Numbered from the stretch's first letter, positions 8,656 to 17,085 are shown. The stretch: 64,000 bases of DNA from Aminipila sp963524205 (GCA_963524205.1 CAURED010000007.1:109686-173685); one strand, 5' to 3'. Numbers and translations: made by a program. Notes: generated by a model from the sequence alone, not told the origin.

Positions 8656-8970
8656 ATGCTTAATAAAGTGATAAATTAAATAAGATTAAAGACTAAGACG
8701 GAGAGAGTAAGTGTTCAATTGAAAGTCGGAGCGAGTCAAGGCTGGTGAGAGCTTGATACGAGTAGAGGAACGACTGAAAATCACTCCTGAGTTGCAGACT
8801 GAAATTGCCATATGTTATTCAATTTCCCAGAGGAAATTGGACAGAATGTTAAAAGTAAGTTTTGACGGTTTTCCCACGTTATAGGGAACGCGTATGTTAG
8901 TATGTTGTATGAGGTGGTATAGCAAAATGCTTTAGGCTTTTGTCCTTTTACAAGGATAAGGGCTTTTTTT
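8656..8970 (+). promoter_or_regulatory. T-box riboswitch, predicted isoleucine (AUC) specifier
   Basis: The leader has T-box landmarks in order: ACGGAGAGAGTAAG (start of stem I), GGTGAGAGC (distal loop), and TGAAA-ATC-ACTCCTGAG, where the codon-like ATC at 8780-8782 sits in the specifier position. TGGT at 8915-8918 would pair with the tRNA NCCA end. The terminator arms GCTTTTGTCCTT (8936-8947) and AAGGATAAGGGC (8952-8963) pair fully if G-U pairs are allowed, followed by seven T. By comparison with other T-boxes, uncharged tRNA-Ile would favour read-through into the oxidoreductase genes. The T-box call is strong; the specifier assignment is by alignment to known leaders. Confidence 0.85.
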
Positions 8971-9028
8971 ATTTATATTTTAGCCTGCACATACGAAATG
9001 ATTAAGACATCTATGGAGGTATAGAAAA

Positions 9029-9610
9029 ATGGAAAATAATACTGTAGAAATTCGTTGGCATGGCCGTGGTGGCCAGGGTGCAAAGACAGCTTGTTTATTG
9101 CTTGCGGATGTTGCCTTTAATTCAGGTAAACATGTACAAGGGTTTCCTGAATATGGTCCTGAAAGAATGGGAGCTCCTATTACTGCATACAATCGCATAA
9201 CAGATAAAAGATGTACAGTTCATTCGAATATTTATACTCCAGATTATGTGATTGTAGTAGATGAAACATTGCTTGGTAGTGTAGATGTGACAAAGGGACT
9301 GAAGGAAGATGGAGCTATTATAGTAAATAGCCAAAAGGATCCACAGGAACTGAGAAGCATGCTTGGTAATTTTAAAGGAAAAGTATGTTCTATAGATGCA
9401 AGAAGAATTTCTGAGGAGACAATTGGAAAGAACATGCCAAATACACCAATGCTTGCAGCAGCAGTGAAAGTCAGCAAAGTAGTTGAGCAGGAGCAGTTTA
9501 TAATAGATATGGAAAATTCATTACGTCATAAATTTGCCACAAAGCCTCAAGTAGTATCAGGCAACATGGAGGCGCTTAGGAAGTCTATGGAGGAGGTTAA
9601 GGTAGGTTAA
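9029..9610 (+). CDS. porC: 2-oxoacid:ferredoxin oxidoreductase, gamma subunit
   Basis: A 193-residue gamma subunit of a pyruvate/2-ketoisovalerate-type ferredoxin oxidoreductase. The N-terminus has IRWHGRGGQGAKTA, a family signature, then QGFPEYGPERMGAPI. The enzyme couples oxidative decarboxylation of a 2-oxoacid and CoA to ferredoxin reduction, or runs in reverse to fix CO2. The order gamma-delta-alpha-beta matches the four-subunit archaeal/clostridial form. A T-box leader precedes it. Its stop codon shares a base with the start of the delta gene. Substrate is not certain: the proteins look pyruvate-type, but the isoleucine T-box raises a branched-chain 2-oxoacid role. Confidence 0.88.
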   Translation: MENNTVEIRWHGRGGQGAKTACLLLADVAFNSGKHVQGFPEYGPERMGAPITAYNRITDKRCTVHSNIYTPDYVIVVDETLLGSVDVTKGLKEDGAIIVNSQKDPQELRSMLGNFKGKVCSIDARRISEETIGKNMPNTPMLAAAVKVSKVVEQEQFIIDMENSLRHKFATKPQVVSGNMEALRKSMEEVKVG

Positions 9611-9912
9611 TGAAGAAGGCAGCAGAGATAAATGAACATACGCCCTGGCAGGAACTAACGCCTGGGGCTGAAATATATGAACCAGCCACTTCAAAGCTGG
9701 TAAATACAGGAGACTGGAGAACAATGGTTCCTATTTTCTTAAATGACAAGTGCAAACATTGTCTGCTTTGTGTACCATTTTGCCCAGATAGTTCAATCCC
9801 AGTAAAGGACGGCAAAAGAGCCGAATTTGATTTAATGCATTGTAAGGGCTGCGGCATATGTTATAAAGTATGTCCTTTTAATGCTATTGAATTTGTAAGG
9901 GAGGAGAAGTAA
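9610..9912 (+). CDS. porD: 2-oxoacid:ferredoxin oxidoreductase, delta (ferredoxin-like) subunit
   Basis: A 100-residue subunit carrying two 4Fe-4S clusters. The motifs are CKHCLLCVPFCP (residues 52-63) and CKGCGICYKVCP (residues 79-90). It passes electrons from the TPP site to external ferredoxin. The N-terminal 50 residues, with TPGAEIYEPATSKLVNTGDWR, are typical of PorD. It overlaps both neighbours by one base, so it is tightly coupled to them. Confidence 0.9.
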   Translation: MKKAAEINEHTPWQELTPGAEIYEPATSKLVNTGDWRTMVPIFLNDKCKHCLLCVPFCPDSSIPVKDGKRAEFDLMHCKGCGICYKVCPFNAIEFVREEK

Positions 9913-11174
9913 TGGCTATTAGAGATACATTATCAGGGAATGAAGCAGTAGCAATCGCTATGAGACAAATTAATCCAGATGTAATGGGCGCTTTTCCCAT
10001 CACACCGTCTACAGAGATACCTCAATATTTCTCTTCTTATGTTGCAAATGGTCTTGTAGATACGGAGTTTGTAGCAGTAGAGTCTGAACATAGTGCGATG
10101 TCGACTTGTATTGCTGCTGAAGCAGCAGGAGGCAGAGCTATTACAGCAACTTCTTCTTGCGGTATGGCACTTATGTGGGAACTCTTATATGTGGCTTCCT
10201 CTTCAAGGCTGCCTGTGACTATGGCACTTGTAAACCGAGCATTAACGGGTCCTATAAATATTAACAATGATCATTCAGATTCTATGGGGGCAAGAGATGC
10301 AGGCTGGATTCAGATTTATTCAGAAACCAACCAAGAGGCCTATGATAACTTCATCCAAGCTATGCCCATAGGCGAAAATAAATCAGTAAGACTTCCAGTA
10401 ATGGTTTGTCAAGATGGTTTTATAACAAGTCATGCAGTGGAAAATATGGAGCTTATTGAAGATGAAAAGGTAAAAGCTTTTGTGGGAGAATATGAACCTG
10501 AGAATTATTTGTTAAAAAAGGAAAATCCATTAGCCGTAGGGCCTTATGGAATATCCGCTTATTATATGGAATTTAAAAAGCAGCAGGCAGAAGCCATGAA
10601 GAATGCCAAAAATGTTATTTTACAAGTAGCGGCAGAGTTTGAAAAACTAACAGGCAGAAAATATGGATTTTTTGAAGAATTCATGATGGAGGATGCAGAA
10701 GCAGCTATCGTAATAATCGGTTCTAGTGCAGGCACTGGTAAAGCGACCGTTGATATGCTAAGACAGCAGGGAAAGAAGGTAGGGCTTATAAAGATTCGTG
10801 TATTCAGGCCTTTCCCGATGGAGGAATTAGCAACAGCATTAGCACATATCAAGGCAGTAGCTGTAATGGATAAAGCAGAAAGCTTTTCAGCAGCAGGTGG
10901 TCCATTATTTGCTGAGACCCGCTCTGCTCTTTATGACTTAGAAAGCAGACCTAAAGCTATAAACTATGTATATGGACTTGGGGGCAGGGACATAACGGTA
11001 GAGGATTTTGAACATATATATGATGAATTGTTTAAGGTAGTGGAGTCTGGAAAGATAAGAGAAGTATACAGGCATATAGGACAAAGAGAAGCAAATGAAG
11101 CGGAAAAGAATATAGAGTATGCAAAGTATCAGCTGGAGAACAACAACTGGAGGTGGCAGAGCAATGTCTTATAA
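9912..11174 (+). CDS. porA: 2-oxoacid:ferredoxin oxidoreductase, alpha subunit
   Basis: A 420-residue alpha subunit. The N-terminal pyrimidine-binding domain has GNEAVAIAMRQINPDVMGAFPITPSTEI and VESEHSAMSTCIAAEAAGGR, covering the TPP-facing loop. GSSAGTGKATVDMLR near residue 273 and IRVFRPFPMEEL mark domain II. Length and motifs fit the four-subunit enzymes. It overlaps the beta gene by 11 bases. Confidence 0.9.
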   Translation: MAIRDTLSGNEAVAIAMRQINPDVMGAFPITPSTEIPQYFSSYVANGLVDTEFVAVESEHSAMSTCIAAEAAGGRAITATSSCGMALMWELLYVASSSRLPVTMALVNRALTGPININNDHSDSMGARDAGWIQIYSETNQEAYDNFIQAMPIGENKSVRLPVMVCQDGFITSHAVENMELIEDEKVKAFVGEYEPENYLLKKENPLAVGPYGISAYYMEFKKQQAEAMKNAKNVILQVAAEFEKLTGRKYGFFEEFMMEDAEAAIVIIGSSAGTGKATVDMLRQQGKKVGLIKIRVFRPFPMEELATALAHIKAVAVMDKAESFSAAGGPLFAETRSALYDLESRPKAINYVYGLGGRDITVEDFEHIYDELFKVVESGKIREVYRHIGQREANEAEKNIEYAKYQLENNNWRWQSNVL

Positions 11175-12093
11175 TTTTAAAAGGGAAATGGAAAAGCAGG
11201 AAAGACTTGCTGGAGGCCACAGATTATGTGCAGGGTGCGGAGCTTCAATTGCTGTCAGGGGGGTTTTAAGAGCATTAGAACCAGAGGACAGAGTTGTTGT
11301 AACAAATGCTACAAGTTGTCTTGAAGTATCAACTTACTTATACCCATATACAGCTTATGAGGATAGTTATATACACAGTGCATTTGAAAATGCCGGAGCA
11401 ACATGTGGTGGTGTGGAAACCGCTTATCGTGTGCTGAAAAAGAGAGGTAAGATAGATGAAAACTTTAAGTTTATAACATTTGGCGGTGATGGAGGTACAT
11501 ATGATATAGGACTCCAATCATTATCAGGGGCTATGGAACGTGGACATGATATGGTTTATGTATGTTATGATAATGAAGCATATATGAATACGGGCATTCA
11601 GCGTTCATCTGCAACGCCAAGGTTTGCAGATGCTACTACAACACCAGTAGGAAGCCGTTCCTATGGGAAAATCCAAAATAAAAAGAACCTTACTGAAATC
11701 ATTGCTGCCCACAATGTACCTTACGCAGCGCAGACTACATTCATTGGAAATTTTAAGGATCTTCATGAAAAGGCACATAAAGCTATCTATACTGAGGGAC
11801 CTTGTTTCTTAAATATATTATCTCCATGTCCAAGGGGATGGAGATACGAAATGGAAGACATGGCAGAAATCTGTCAGCTGGCAGTAGATACTTGCGTATG
11901 GCCCTTATATGAAATTGAAGAGGGAATATGGAAGCTAACTTATGAGCCAAAGAAAAAGCTGCCGATAGAAGAATTTCTAAAGAAACAGGGCAGATTTAAA
12001 CATATGTTCTCTAAAGACAATGAATGGATGATTGAAGATGCACAGCAGTATATTGATAAGCAGTGGGAAAAACTGATTTCCAGATGTAAATAG
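11164..12093 (+). CDS. porB: 2-oxoacid:ferredoxin oxidoreductase, beta (TPP-binding) subunit
   Basis: A 309-residue beta subunit. ATG at 11164, just after a GGAGGTGG ribosome site, gives the normal N-terminus; an in-frame ATG at 11119 lies inside the alpha gene. The family features are HRLCAGCGAS (first cluster cysteines), the TPP motif GGDGGTYDIGLQ through DNEAYMNTGIQ, and SPCPRGW. The sequence MNTGIQRSSATP is close to pyruvate-type enzymes, but I do not treat that as proof of substrate. It ends the operon ahead of a strong terminator. Confidence 0.9.
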   Translation: MSYNFKREMEKQERLAGGHRLCAGCGASIAVRGVLRALEPEDRVVVTNATSCLEVSTYLYPYTAYEDSYIHSAFENAGATCGGVETAYRVLKKRGKIDENFKFITFGGDGGTYDIGLQSLSGAMERGHDMVYVCYDNEAYMNTGIQRSSATPRFADATTTPVGSRSYGKIQNKKNLTEIIAAHNVPYAAQTTFIGNFKDLHEKAHKAIYTEGPCFLNILSPCPRGWRYEMEDMAEICQLAVDTCVWPLYEIEEGIWKLTYEPKKKLPIEEFLKKQGRFKHMFSKDNEWMIEDAQQYIDKQWEKLISRCK

Positions 12094-12111
12094 TGTATAG
12101 TGTTATGAAAA

Positions 12112-12157
12112 CCCCCTAGTTTGCAAGTATAATATTGCTAACTAGGGGGCCGTTTTA
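12112..12157. terminator. Terminator between convergent genes
   Basis: A 10-bp GC-containing stem (CCCCCTAGTT with AACTAGGGGG), extended internally by GCAA/TTGC, followed by CCGTTTT on the plus strand. On the minus strand the second arm is followed by GGTTTT. It can serve both the oxidoreductase operon and the converging glycosyltransferase gene. Confidence 0.8.
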
Positions 12158-12188
12158 TTTGAATTATGTACGTTTGATTTCATAATGA

Positions 12189-13604
12189 TTAATTTGAGTT
12201 AATTAATTGATCCAGATTCTCGAAGAAAGATTTTTGTGAGAAATGCTCCTCATAATACTCACGAGAGGCATCCGCATATTCTTCCCGCTCAGCTGGATTT
12301 AAGTCTATAAAGCGTATAATATTTCGTGCCAAGGCTTCATAATTTTCAGAAGGACCTACAAATCCACAACGTGCTTCAGTTATTACTCTGGAGGTCTCAC
12401 CATCGATAGCCGCCACAATTGGCTTTCCATAAGCTAAATAATTTTGCACCTGTTCATGCAGAGTGTAAGATGTAAATTCATCCTTTTTTAAGGTTACAAG
12501 GAAGGCATCTGTCAAATCATAAAAACTAGGAAGTTCTCTTAATTGGTGTGCACCATAAAATATAACGTTTTTATTAGTTAATTCTAAAGATGCAGCCAAA
12601 TCTATTATTTTATTGTACGAAGAACCATCACCAACTATATGAAATATTGGGTTATATCCTTTTTTCAATACTAAACTGCAGGCATTTAATATAGTTTCTA
12701 CACTTTGTATTTCCTCTACATTTCCAGTAAATAAAAAGTTTGTTTCCCTATGATTTTCTGGGATCACACTTTCTGAAACTTCAGTTTCAACGTTAGCCAC
12801 GGATTCTGCTTCACTAACAGTTGCCGTTTGGCTTTTGGGCTCTTGTATATTTTTTTCTTTATTCTTTTTTCTTAAGAATAACTGCTCAGCATAAATGGGA
12901 AGGTAATGAAAGGTTTTACTTATCTTTAATTTCTCTGTAAAATACTTTTCAAAGTTATGCGAACTAATCCATATTTCTTCTGCTTGGGAATAAATATGTT
13001 TACTAAGTAACTTCATACCTAAATATACAGGGCTAAATTTTGAAACTCCAGATAAAACAATACTTGCTGGCCACAAATCAAAACAGTATATGTAAATCGG
13101 TATATTTATTTCAATTTGATTTCTAAAAGTTATGGCAGGTAATGCCATAGTGACTGGAGAATATTGAAATACTATGATTTTGTCAAAGCTATATTCACTA
13201 GTGTCTTCACAGCCCTTTTCAAGGTCATTGTTATATATCTGTGCCATAGCAGAGGCTACATTATTACCTTCATTAATAAAACTTAGATAATTCTTAGCTA
13301 AATTTTTTTTCCCCTTTAATCTGGGGCGTAAATTAACCCGTACAACTTTAACTCCATGTATATTTTCTACATAGGCATTTAAATTACTGTCATAATGAAG
13401 GCCTGTAGAACGAAGTTTTATACCGGACTGTTCAATTTTCTCTAATTCTTCCCAATTATAACCAATATGTATTTCCCCTTGGGGATAATTTGGAAGACCG
13501 GTTAAAACCGTCACTTCATGACCTTTTCCTGCCAAATTAAAACAAACATCATTTATTTGGAATTGTTCAGGATAAAAATATTGACAAACAACTAAAAGTT
13601 TCAA
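12189..13604 (-). CDS. Glycosyltransferase family 4 (WbuB/WcaI-like)
   Basis: A 471-residue glycosyltransferase. The N-terminus KLLVVCQYFYPEQFQINDVCFNLAGKGHEVTVLTG is the usual GT4 donor/acceptor fold start, followed by GLPNYPQGEI. The C-terminal domain has FLFTGNVEEIQSVETIL, FHIVGDGSSYNKI and HEQVQNYLAYGKPIVAA, which form the nucleotide-sugar site. An extra polar, low-complexity linker (about residues 245-285, rich in Lys, Glu, Ser and Val) separates the two Rossmann domains. Relatives make O-antigen or capsule sugars. It stands alone, so the acceptor is unknown. A ribosome site AGGAGG precedes the ATG. Confidence 0.8.
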   Translation of the reverse strand: MKLLVVCQYFYPEQFQINDVCFNLAGKGHEVTVLTGLPNYPQGEIHIGYNWEELEKIEQSGIKLRSTGLHYDSNLNAYVENIHGVKVVRVNLRPRLKGKKNLAKNYLSFINEGNNVASAMAQIYNNDLEKGCEDTSEYSFDKIIVFQYSPVTMALPAITFRNQIEINIPIYIYCFDLWPASIVLSGVSKFSPVYLGMKLLSKHIYSQAEEIWISSHNFEKYFTEKLKISKTFHYLPIYAEQLFLRKKNKEKNIQEPKSQTATVSEAESVANVETEVSESVIPENHRETNFLFTGNVEEIQSVETILNACSLVLKKGYNPIFHIVGDGSSYNKIIDLAASLELTNKNVIFYGAHQLRELPSFYDLTDAFLVTLKKDEFTSYTLHEQVQNYLAYGKPIVAAIDGETSRVITEARCGFVGPSENYEALARNIIRFIDLNPAEREEYADASREYYEEHFSQKSFFENLDQLINSN

Positions 13605-13687
13605 AAGGTTTCCTCCTATAGATATCTGTTATCAAATGAGTACTAATTGAATTTAATTTTGAAATCATTATACTTCAATAAATAATT

Positions 13688-13725
13688 CTTAGCCACAGCA
13701 ATTTTATTGAATGGCCATGGCTAAG
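13688..13725 (-). terminator. Possible terminator after M29 aminopeptidase
   Basis: An 8-bp stem (CTTAGCCA with TGGCTAAG) with a 22-nt loop lies 37 bases past the aminopeptidase stop. The tail is only mildly T-rich. Confidence 0.4.
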
Positions 13726-13761
13726 TTCAAATTATTTTGGTATTTTGTTTTATCTAGTTGA

Positions 13762-14871
13762 TTATTTTAAAGCATCTGGATTTAAGCACTGAAGTTCAGG
13801 AAGTACAAATAAACCATCTTTTCGAACAAGTACATCATCAAAATAGATTTCGCCTCCACCGTATTCAGGACGTTGAATCATTACAAGATCCCAGTGAACG
13901 GCAGAGCCATTTCCATTAGGTGCATCTTCGTAAGATTGTCCCGGAGTTAAATGGAAAGAACCTGCGATTTTCTCATCGAACAAAGTATCCTTCATAGGAT
14001 TAAGGACATAAGGATTTACACCGATGGCAAATTCTCCAAAGTATCTTGCACCTTCGTCAGTATCAAGAATTTCATTGATTTTTTTATCACTGTTTGAAGT
14101 GGCTTTAATAATCTTTCCATCTTTTATTTCAAACACGATATTTTCATAGGTGAATCCCATTTCTTCTGATGGAGTATTGTAAGAGATAATGCCATTCATG
14201 GAATCCTTTACAGGTGCAGTATAAACTTCTCCATCAGGAATATTTCTTTCTCCAGAGCATTTAACAGCAGGTATTCCCTTAATGGAGAAAGTAAGGTCAG
14301 TTCCGGGTCCGACAAGGTGAACTTTATCTGTTTTGTTCATTAATTCTACAAGAGGAGTCATGGCATCAGCCATTTTCTTATAATCCAGTGTGCAAACATT
14401 AAAGTAGAAATCTTCAAAGGCTTCAAGGCTTGTGGTTGCTAACTGAGCCATGCTGTGATTAGGATAACGAAGAACAACCCATTTAGTATGGTTCACTCTT
14501 TCTTCTAATACCGGATGTAGAATCCTATTGTACATATTCATTTTTTCAGAAGGTACATCTGACATTTCAGAGGTATTCAGTCCAGCTCTAATGGAGATAT
14601 AAGCATCCATACCTTCCATTTGTTTCATCTGGTATTTTTCCATAAACTTAATTTGCTCTTCAGTACAGCCAAGAAGGATCTCTCTATTTACTTCGGCATC
14701 TCTGATTTCAAAGTAGGGAAGACCTCCCTTGGCATAAACGTCTTTAATAAGCTGTTTTACAAGTGGTTTTGTGCACTCTCCCTCGTAATGTATAAAGACT
14801 TTTTCTCCTGATTTAACATCACATGAATAGTCTACTAGTATATTTGACAATTTTTTTACACGTGGGTCCAT
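13762..14871 (-). CDS. M29-family aminopeptidase
   Basis: A 369-residue metallo-aminopeptidase of the AmpS/PepS/aminopeptidase T family (M29), cytoplasmic, removing N-terminal residues from peptides. The start MDPRVKKLSNILVDYS is typical. The metal-binding C-terminal part has GERNIPDGEVYTAP, ARYFGEFAIGVNP, IAGSFHLTPGQSYED and NGSAVHWDLV, supplying the Glu, His, Tyr and Asp ligands known from the family. The length is slightly under 400-410 but no domain is missing. It is preceded by a DapF-like gene on the same strand 78 bases upstream. Confidence 0.88.
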   Translation of the reverse strand: MDPRVKKLSNILVDYSCDVKSGEKVFIHYEGECTKPLVKQLIKDVYAKGGLPYFEIRDAEVNREILLGCTEEQIKFMEKYQMKQMEGMDAYISIRAGLNTSEMSDVPSEKMNMYNRILHPVLEERVNHTKWVVLRYPNHSMAQLATTSLEAFEDFYFNVCTLDYKKMADAMTPLVELMNKTDKVHLVGPGTDLTFSIKGIPAVKCSGERNIPDGEVYTAPVKDSMNGIISYNTPSEEMGFTYENIVFEIKDGKIIKATSNSDKKINEILDTDEGARYFGEFAIGVNPYVLNPMKDTLFDEKIAGSFHLTPGQSYEDAPNGNGSAVHWDLVMIQRPEYGGGEIYFDDVLVRKDGLFVLPELQCLNPDALK

Positions 14872-14949
14872 TTATTTAATCTCCTTTTCTTTTTAGGTGG
14901 TTATTTCCAACAATTATTATACCCCAAATTATGTAATATTAAAAGTTGA

Positions 14950-15765
14950 TTATACGATTACAGTTTGAACCTCACTTAAAGAAACAATACCATCAATAGT
15001 TATTTTAGATATTTTTTTGTTATCTTTTTCAATGGATGCAATTAATTCACCCGCAGGCTGGGAGACTGTATACCGATAAATTCCATCCGTATATTTTTGA
15101 GAAAGTGAAATACATAGAGCTATTGTTCCAGAGGCACAGCTCCCTTCGAAATAAGTGGTATCTACATCCCTTACATATACAACAGGAATCATATGTTTGA
15201 TTTTACTATTATAGAACATTATCCCCAATGCAGCAGGATTTCGGGTTTTCATAATAGTTGTTTTTATTTCATCAAAAGTTTCTCTGCATGCAGCAATGTC
15301 ATTTAAAATGATATGTGTAATGCCATCAAATTCTATTAATACAGCCTGGTTTAGATAACTAATTTCCTGCCCGTCAAGAATTTCTATATTTATAGGGTGG
15401 GGCATTGAAACTTCTGCATAGTTAAGGTTGGTATTTACTAATACATCAAGTGGCTCAGGTGCACCACTTACAGAGACTTTTATCTTATTTACACCTGTAA
15501 GGGCCTGCTGTTCTGCAATAAAAAGGGCAAAACTTCTTGATGCATTACCACAGAACTCAAGGCCACTCATAGACATAGTTCCTTGAATATCATTTCCAAA
15601 GTTGATATCTTTTATGAAACTTACTTGCTCTGCATTAAACTGGCTCATGCTTAAAAGTTTGTTTGCTATGTCAGCATATTGGGATTCAGGAGTAGGAGTT
15701 AAAACAAATATTGTTATGTTTCCAGAAGGGTCAGCTACTATTATAGACAGTTCTTGTTTCTTCAT
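14950..15765 (-). CDS. Diaminopimelate epimerase-like PLP-independent racemase
   Basis: A 271-residue DapF-fold protein. The two expected catalytic cysteines are visible: one in GLEFCGNASRSFA (about residue 72) and one in FEGSCASGTIALC (about residue 210). The second replaces the canonical ACGTG loop of true DapF. Substrate-binding residues of diaminopimelate epimerase are not clearly conserved, so another amino acid is a likely substrate, as for the histidine racemases of the same fold. A strong AGGAGG site precedes the ATG. It is not near lysine genes; it sits upstream of a peptidase. Fold is fairly sure, reaction is not. Confidence 0.65.
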   Translation of the reverse strand: MKKQELSIIVADPSGNITIFVLTPTPESQYADIANKLLSMSQFNAEQVSFIKDINFGNDIQGTMSMSGLEFCGNASRSFALFIAEQQALTGVNKIKVSVSGAPEPLDVLVNTNLNYAEVSMPHPINIEILDGQEISYLNQAVLIEFDGITHIILNDIAACRETFDEIKTTIMKTRNPAALGIMFYNSKIKHMIPVVYVRDVDTTYFEGSCASGTIALCISLSQKYTDGIYRYTVSQPAGELIASIEKDNKKISKITIDGIVSLSEVQTVIV

Positions 15766-15896
15766 AATAAAAAACCTCCTTAAGTCATAAATTGATGACT
15801 TAAATATATCAGAAAATTAAGACAAAATCAAATTGAAAGCTGGCAGCAATTCTTATTGCGAAGAATTGGTTTATATGATATAATTTTTTTCGTTGT

Positions 15897-15921
15897 GGAG
15901 AGTTGTCAGAGTGGTCGAATG
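15897..15921 (+). pseudogene. 5' fragment of a second tRNA-Ser
   Basis: The 25 bases read like the acceptor strand and D arm of a bacterial tRNA-Ser (GGAGAGTTGTC, then AGAGTGGTCGAATG). The anticodon arm, variable arm and T arm are missing; the sequence changes to TTTTTACCG...CGGTTTTT. It lies 52 bases upstream of the intact tRNA-Ser. Confidence 0.6.
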
Positions 15922-15973
15922 TTTTTACCGATTTTGCGGTTTTTCCACTGGCTTGGTGTACTAAAATAAATAT

Positions 15974-16064
15974 GGAGGCGTATCGAAGTGGTTATAACGA
16001 GCCTGACTCGAAATCAGGTTGTCGAGCAATCGGCACGTGAGTTCGAATCTCACCGCCTCCGCCA
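15974..16064 (+). tRNA. tRNA-Ser (anticodon CGA)
   Basis: A full class II tRNA. The acceptor arms are GGAGGCG (15974-15980) and CGCCTCC (16054-16060), then discriminator G and encoded CCA. The anticodon stem CCTGA/TCAGG frames the loop CTCGAAA with CGA at 16009-16011, reading UCG. A long variable arm and a GTGAG/CTCAC T stem with TTCGAAT complete the serine-type structure. Confidence 0.95.
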
Positions 16065-16069
16065 CGATT

Positions 16070-16118
16070 ATCAGGTTATAAAGGATGCAGTTTGTGTCTT
16101 TTATAACCTGATTTTTTA
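16070..16118 (+). terminator. Terminator after tRNA-Ser
   Basis: A perfect 13-bp stem (ATCAGGTTATAAA with TTTATAACCTGAT) followed by a run of six T, starting 6 bases past the tRNA CCA end. Confidence 0.85.
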
Positions 16119-16166
16119 TGTTATGATGCAAGTGAGATTATTTGTATAACAAGAAAGAGAATTAAA

Positions 16167-16610
16167 ATGAAAATTATTAATGTAAAAGACCGAAATTCCA
16201 TACTGATAGAACAACTTGTAAAGGTGTGGAAAGCTTCGGTGAAAGAAACACATTTGTTTTTGTCTGATTTGGAGATTGACAATATTGAAAAATATGTTCC
16301 GCAGGCTTTAGCGGGGATTCCTCATTTGATTGTTGAAGAAAATCAGAGTGGTGTTCTGGTTGCATTTATGGGAATAGATGAACAAAAACTTGAAATGTTG
16401 TTTATCGATCCCAAAGAACGTGGGCATGGTTTGGGCAGAAAATTAGTTGAGTATGGCATTAAGGAATATTCTATTAATGAGCTGGGAGTTAACGAACAAA
16501 ACCCACAAGCAAAAGGATTTTATGAACATATTGGATTTGAAGTTTATAAAAGAACTGAAGTAGACGAGCAAGGCATGCCGTATCCTATTTTGTACATGAA
16601 ATTATTATAA
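16167..16610 (+). CDS. GNAT-family N-acetyltransferase (YjaB-like)
   Basis: A 147-residue acetyl-CoA-dependent acetyltransferase. The acetyl-CoA loop ERGHGLGRKLVEY lies near residue 90, and VNEQNPQAKGFYEHIGFEVYKRTEVDEQGMPYPIL closely follows the E. coli YjaB pattern. The substrate of YjaB-type enzymes is not established from sequence. The gene has its own terminator downstream and no operon partner. Confidence 0.85.
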   Translation: MKIINVKDRNSILIEQLVKVWKASVKETHLFLSDLEIDNIEKYVPQALAGIPHLIVEENQSGVLVAFMGIDEQKLEMLFIDPKERGHGLGRKLVEYGIKEYSINELGVNEQNPQAKGFYEHIGFEVYKRTEVDEQGMPYPILYMKLL

Positions 16611-16667
16611 GTTATTTTATGTGGGATAATGAGCATTTTCCCTGCATCTATTTTGATCTAATGACAC

Positions 16668-16710
16668 AAGAGCCTATTGTGTCAATGTCCGCAATAGGCT
16701 CTTTTTTTTT
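16668..16710 (+). terminator. Terminator after GNAT gene
   Basis: A perfect 12-bp stem (AAGAGCCTATTG with CAATAGGCTCTT) and an eight-to-nine-base T run. Confidence 0.88.
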
Positions 16711-16734
16711 ATGCCGGTTCGTATGACCAACACA

Positions 16735-16771
16735 TAAAAAAACCCCGCCAAACTCATTTTATTTGGCGGGG
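16735..16771 (-). terminator. Terminator of the AraC/ABM/TIGR04076 genes
   Basis: On the minus strand, a perfect 10-bp GC-rich stem (CCCCGCCAAA with TTTGGCGGGG) is followed by a run of T (plus-strand A at 16735-16742). Confidence 0.88.
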
Positions 16772-16814
16772 AATGCCTTTTTTCAATTAGGATGAAGTTT
16801 TTTGACTTTCATCG

Positions 16815-17081
16815 TTACTCATCATCTAACAAGGTTAATCTAAAAACAACATATCCATTATCAGGACAAGCTAAATTCCTTTTAGATTTTGGGTTATCCT
16901 CAAAATTAAATCTGGCTCCATTATGCAGAGCAACCTGAATAGGGAATAAAGCCATATATGCACCTCCGCAAAAAGGAGTATTAGGCGTATTCATTCCCTC
17001 ACAATGAAATATATCACCGACTTTATATCCACATGAACAGTGGTCAGAAACCCTTTCAACCGTATATTCAAACCGTTTCAT
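16815..17081 (-). CDS. TIGR04076-family small protein
   Basis: An 88-residue protein with the pattern of the TIGR04076 family: SCGYKVGDIFHCEGMNTPNTPFCGGAY in the first half (Cys and Gly rich) and CPDNGYVVFRL near the end. No reaction is known for the family. Cysteines suggest metal binding, but that is inference. It starts 4 bases after the ABM gene stop, so the two are translated together. Confidence 0.75.
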   Translation of the reverse strand: MKRFEYTVERVSDHCSCGYKVGDIFHCEGMNTPNTPFCGGAYMALFPIQVALHNGARFNFEDNPKSKRNLACPDNGYVVFRLTLLDDE

Positions 17082-17085
17082 AAGC

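Noticed and set aside
15974..16064. tRNA-Sec for the nearby selD
   Set aside because: The tRNA has a CGA anticodon and a 7-bp acceptor stem, so it is an ordinary serine tRNA, 10 kb from selD.
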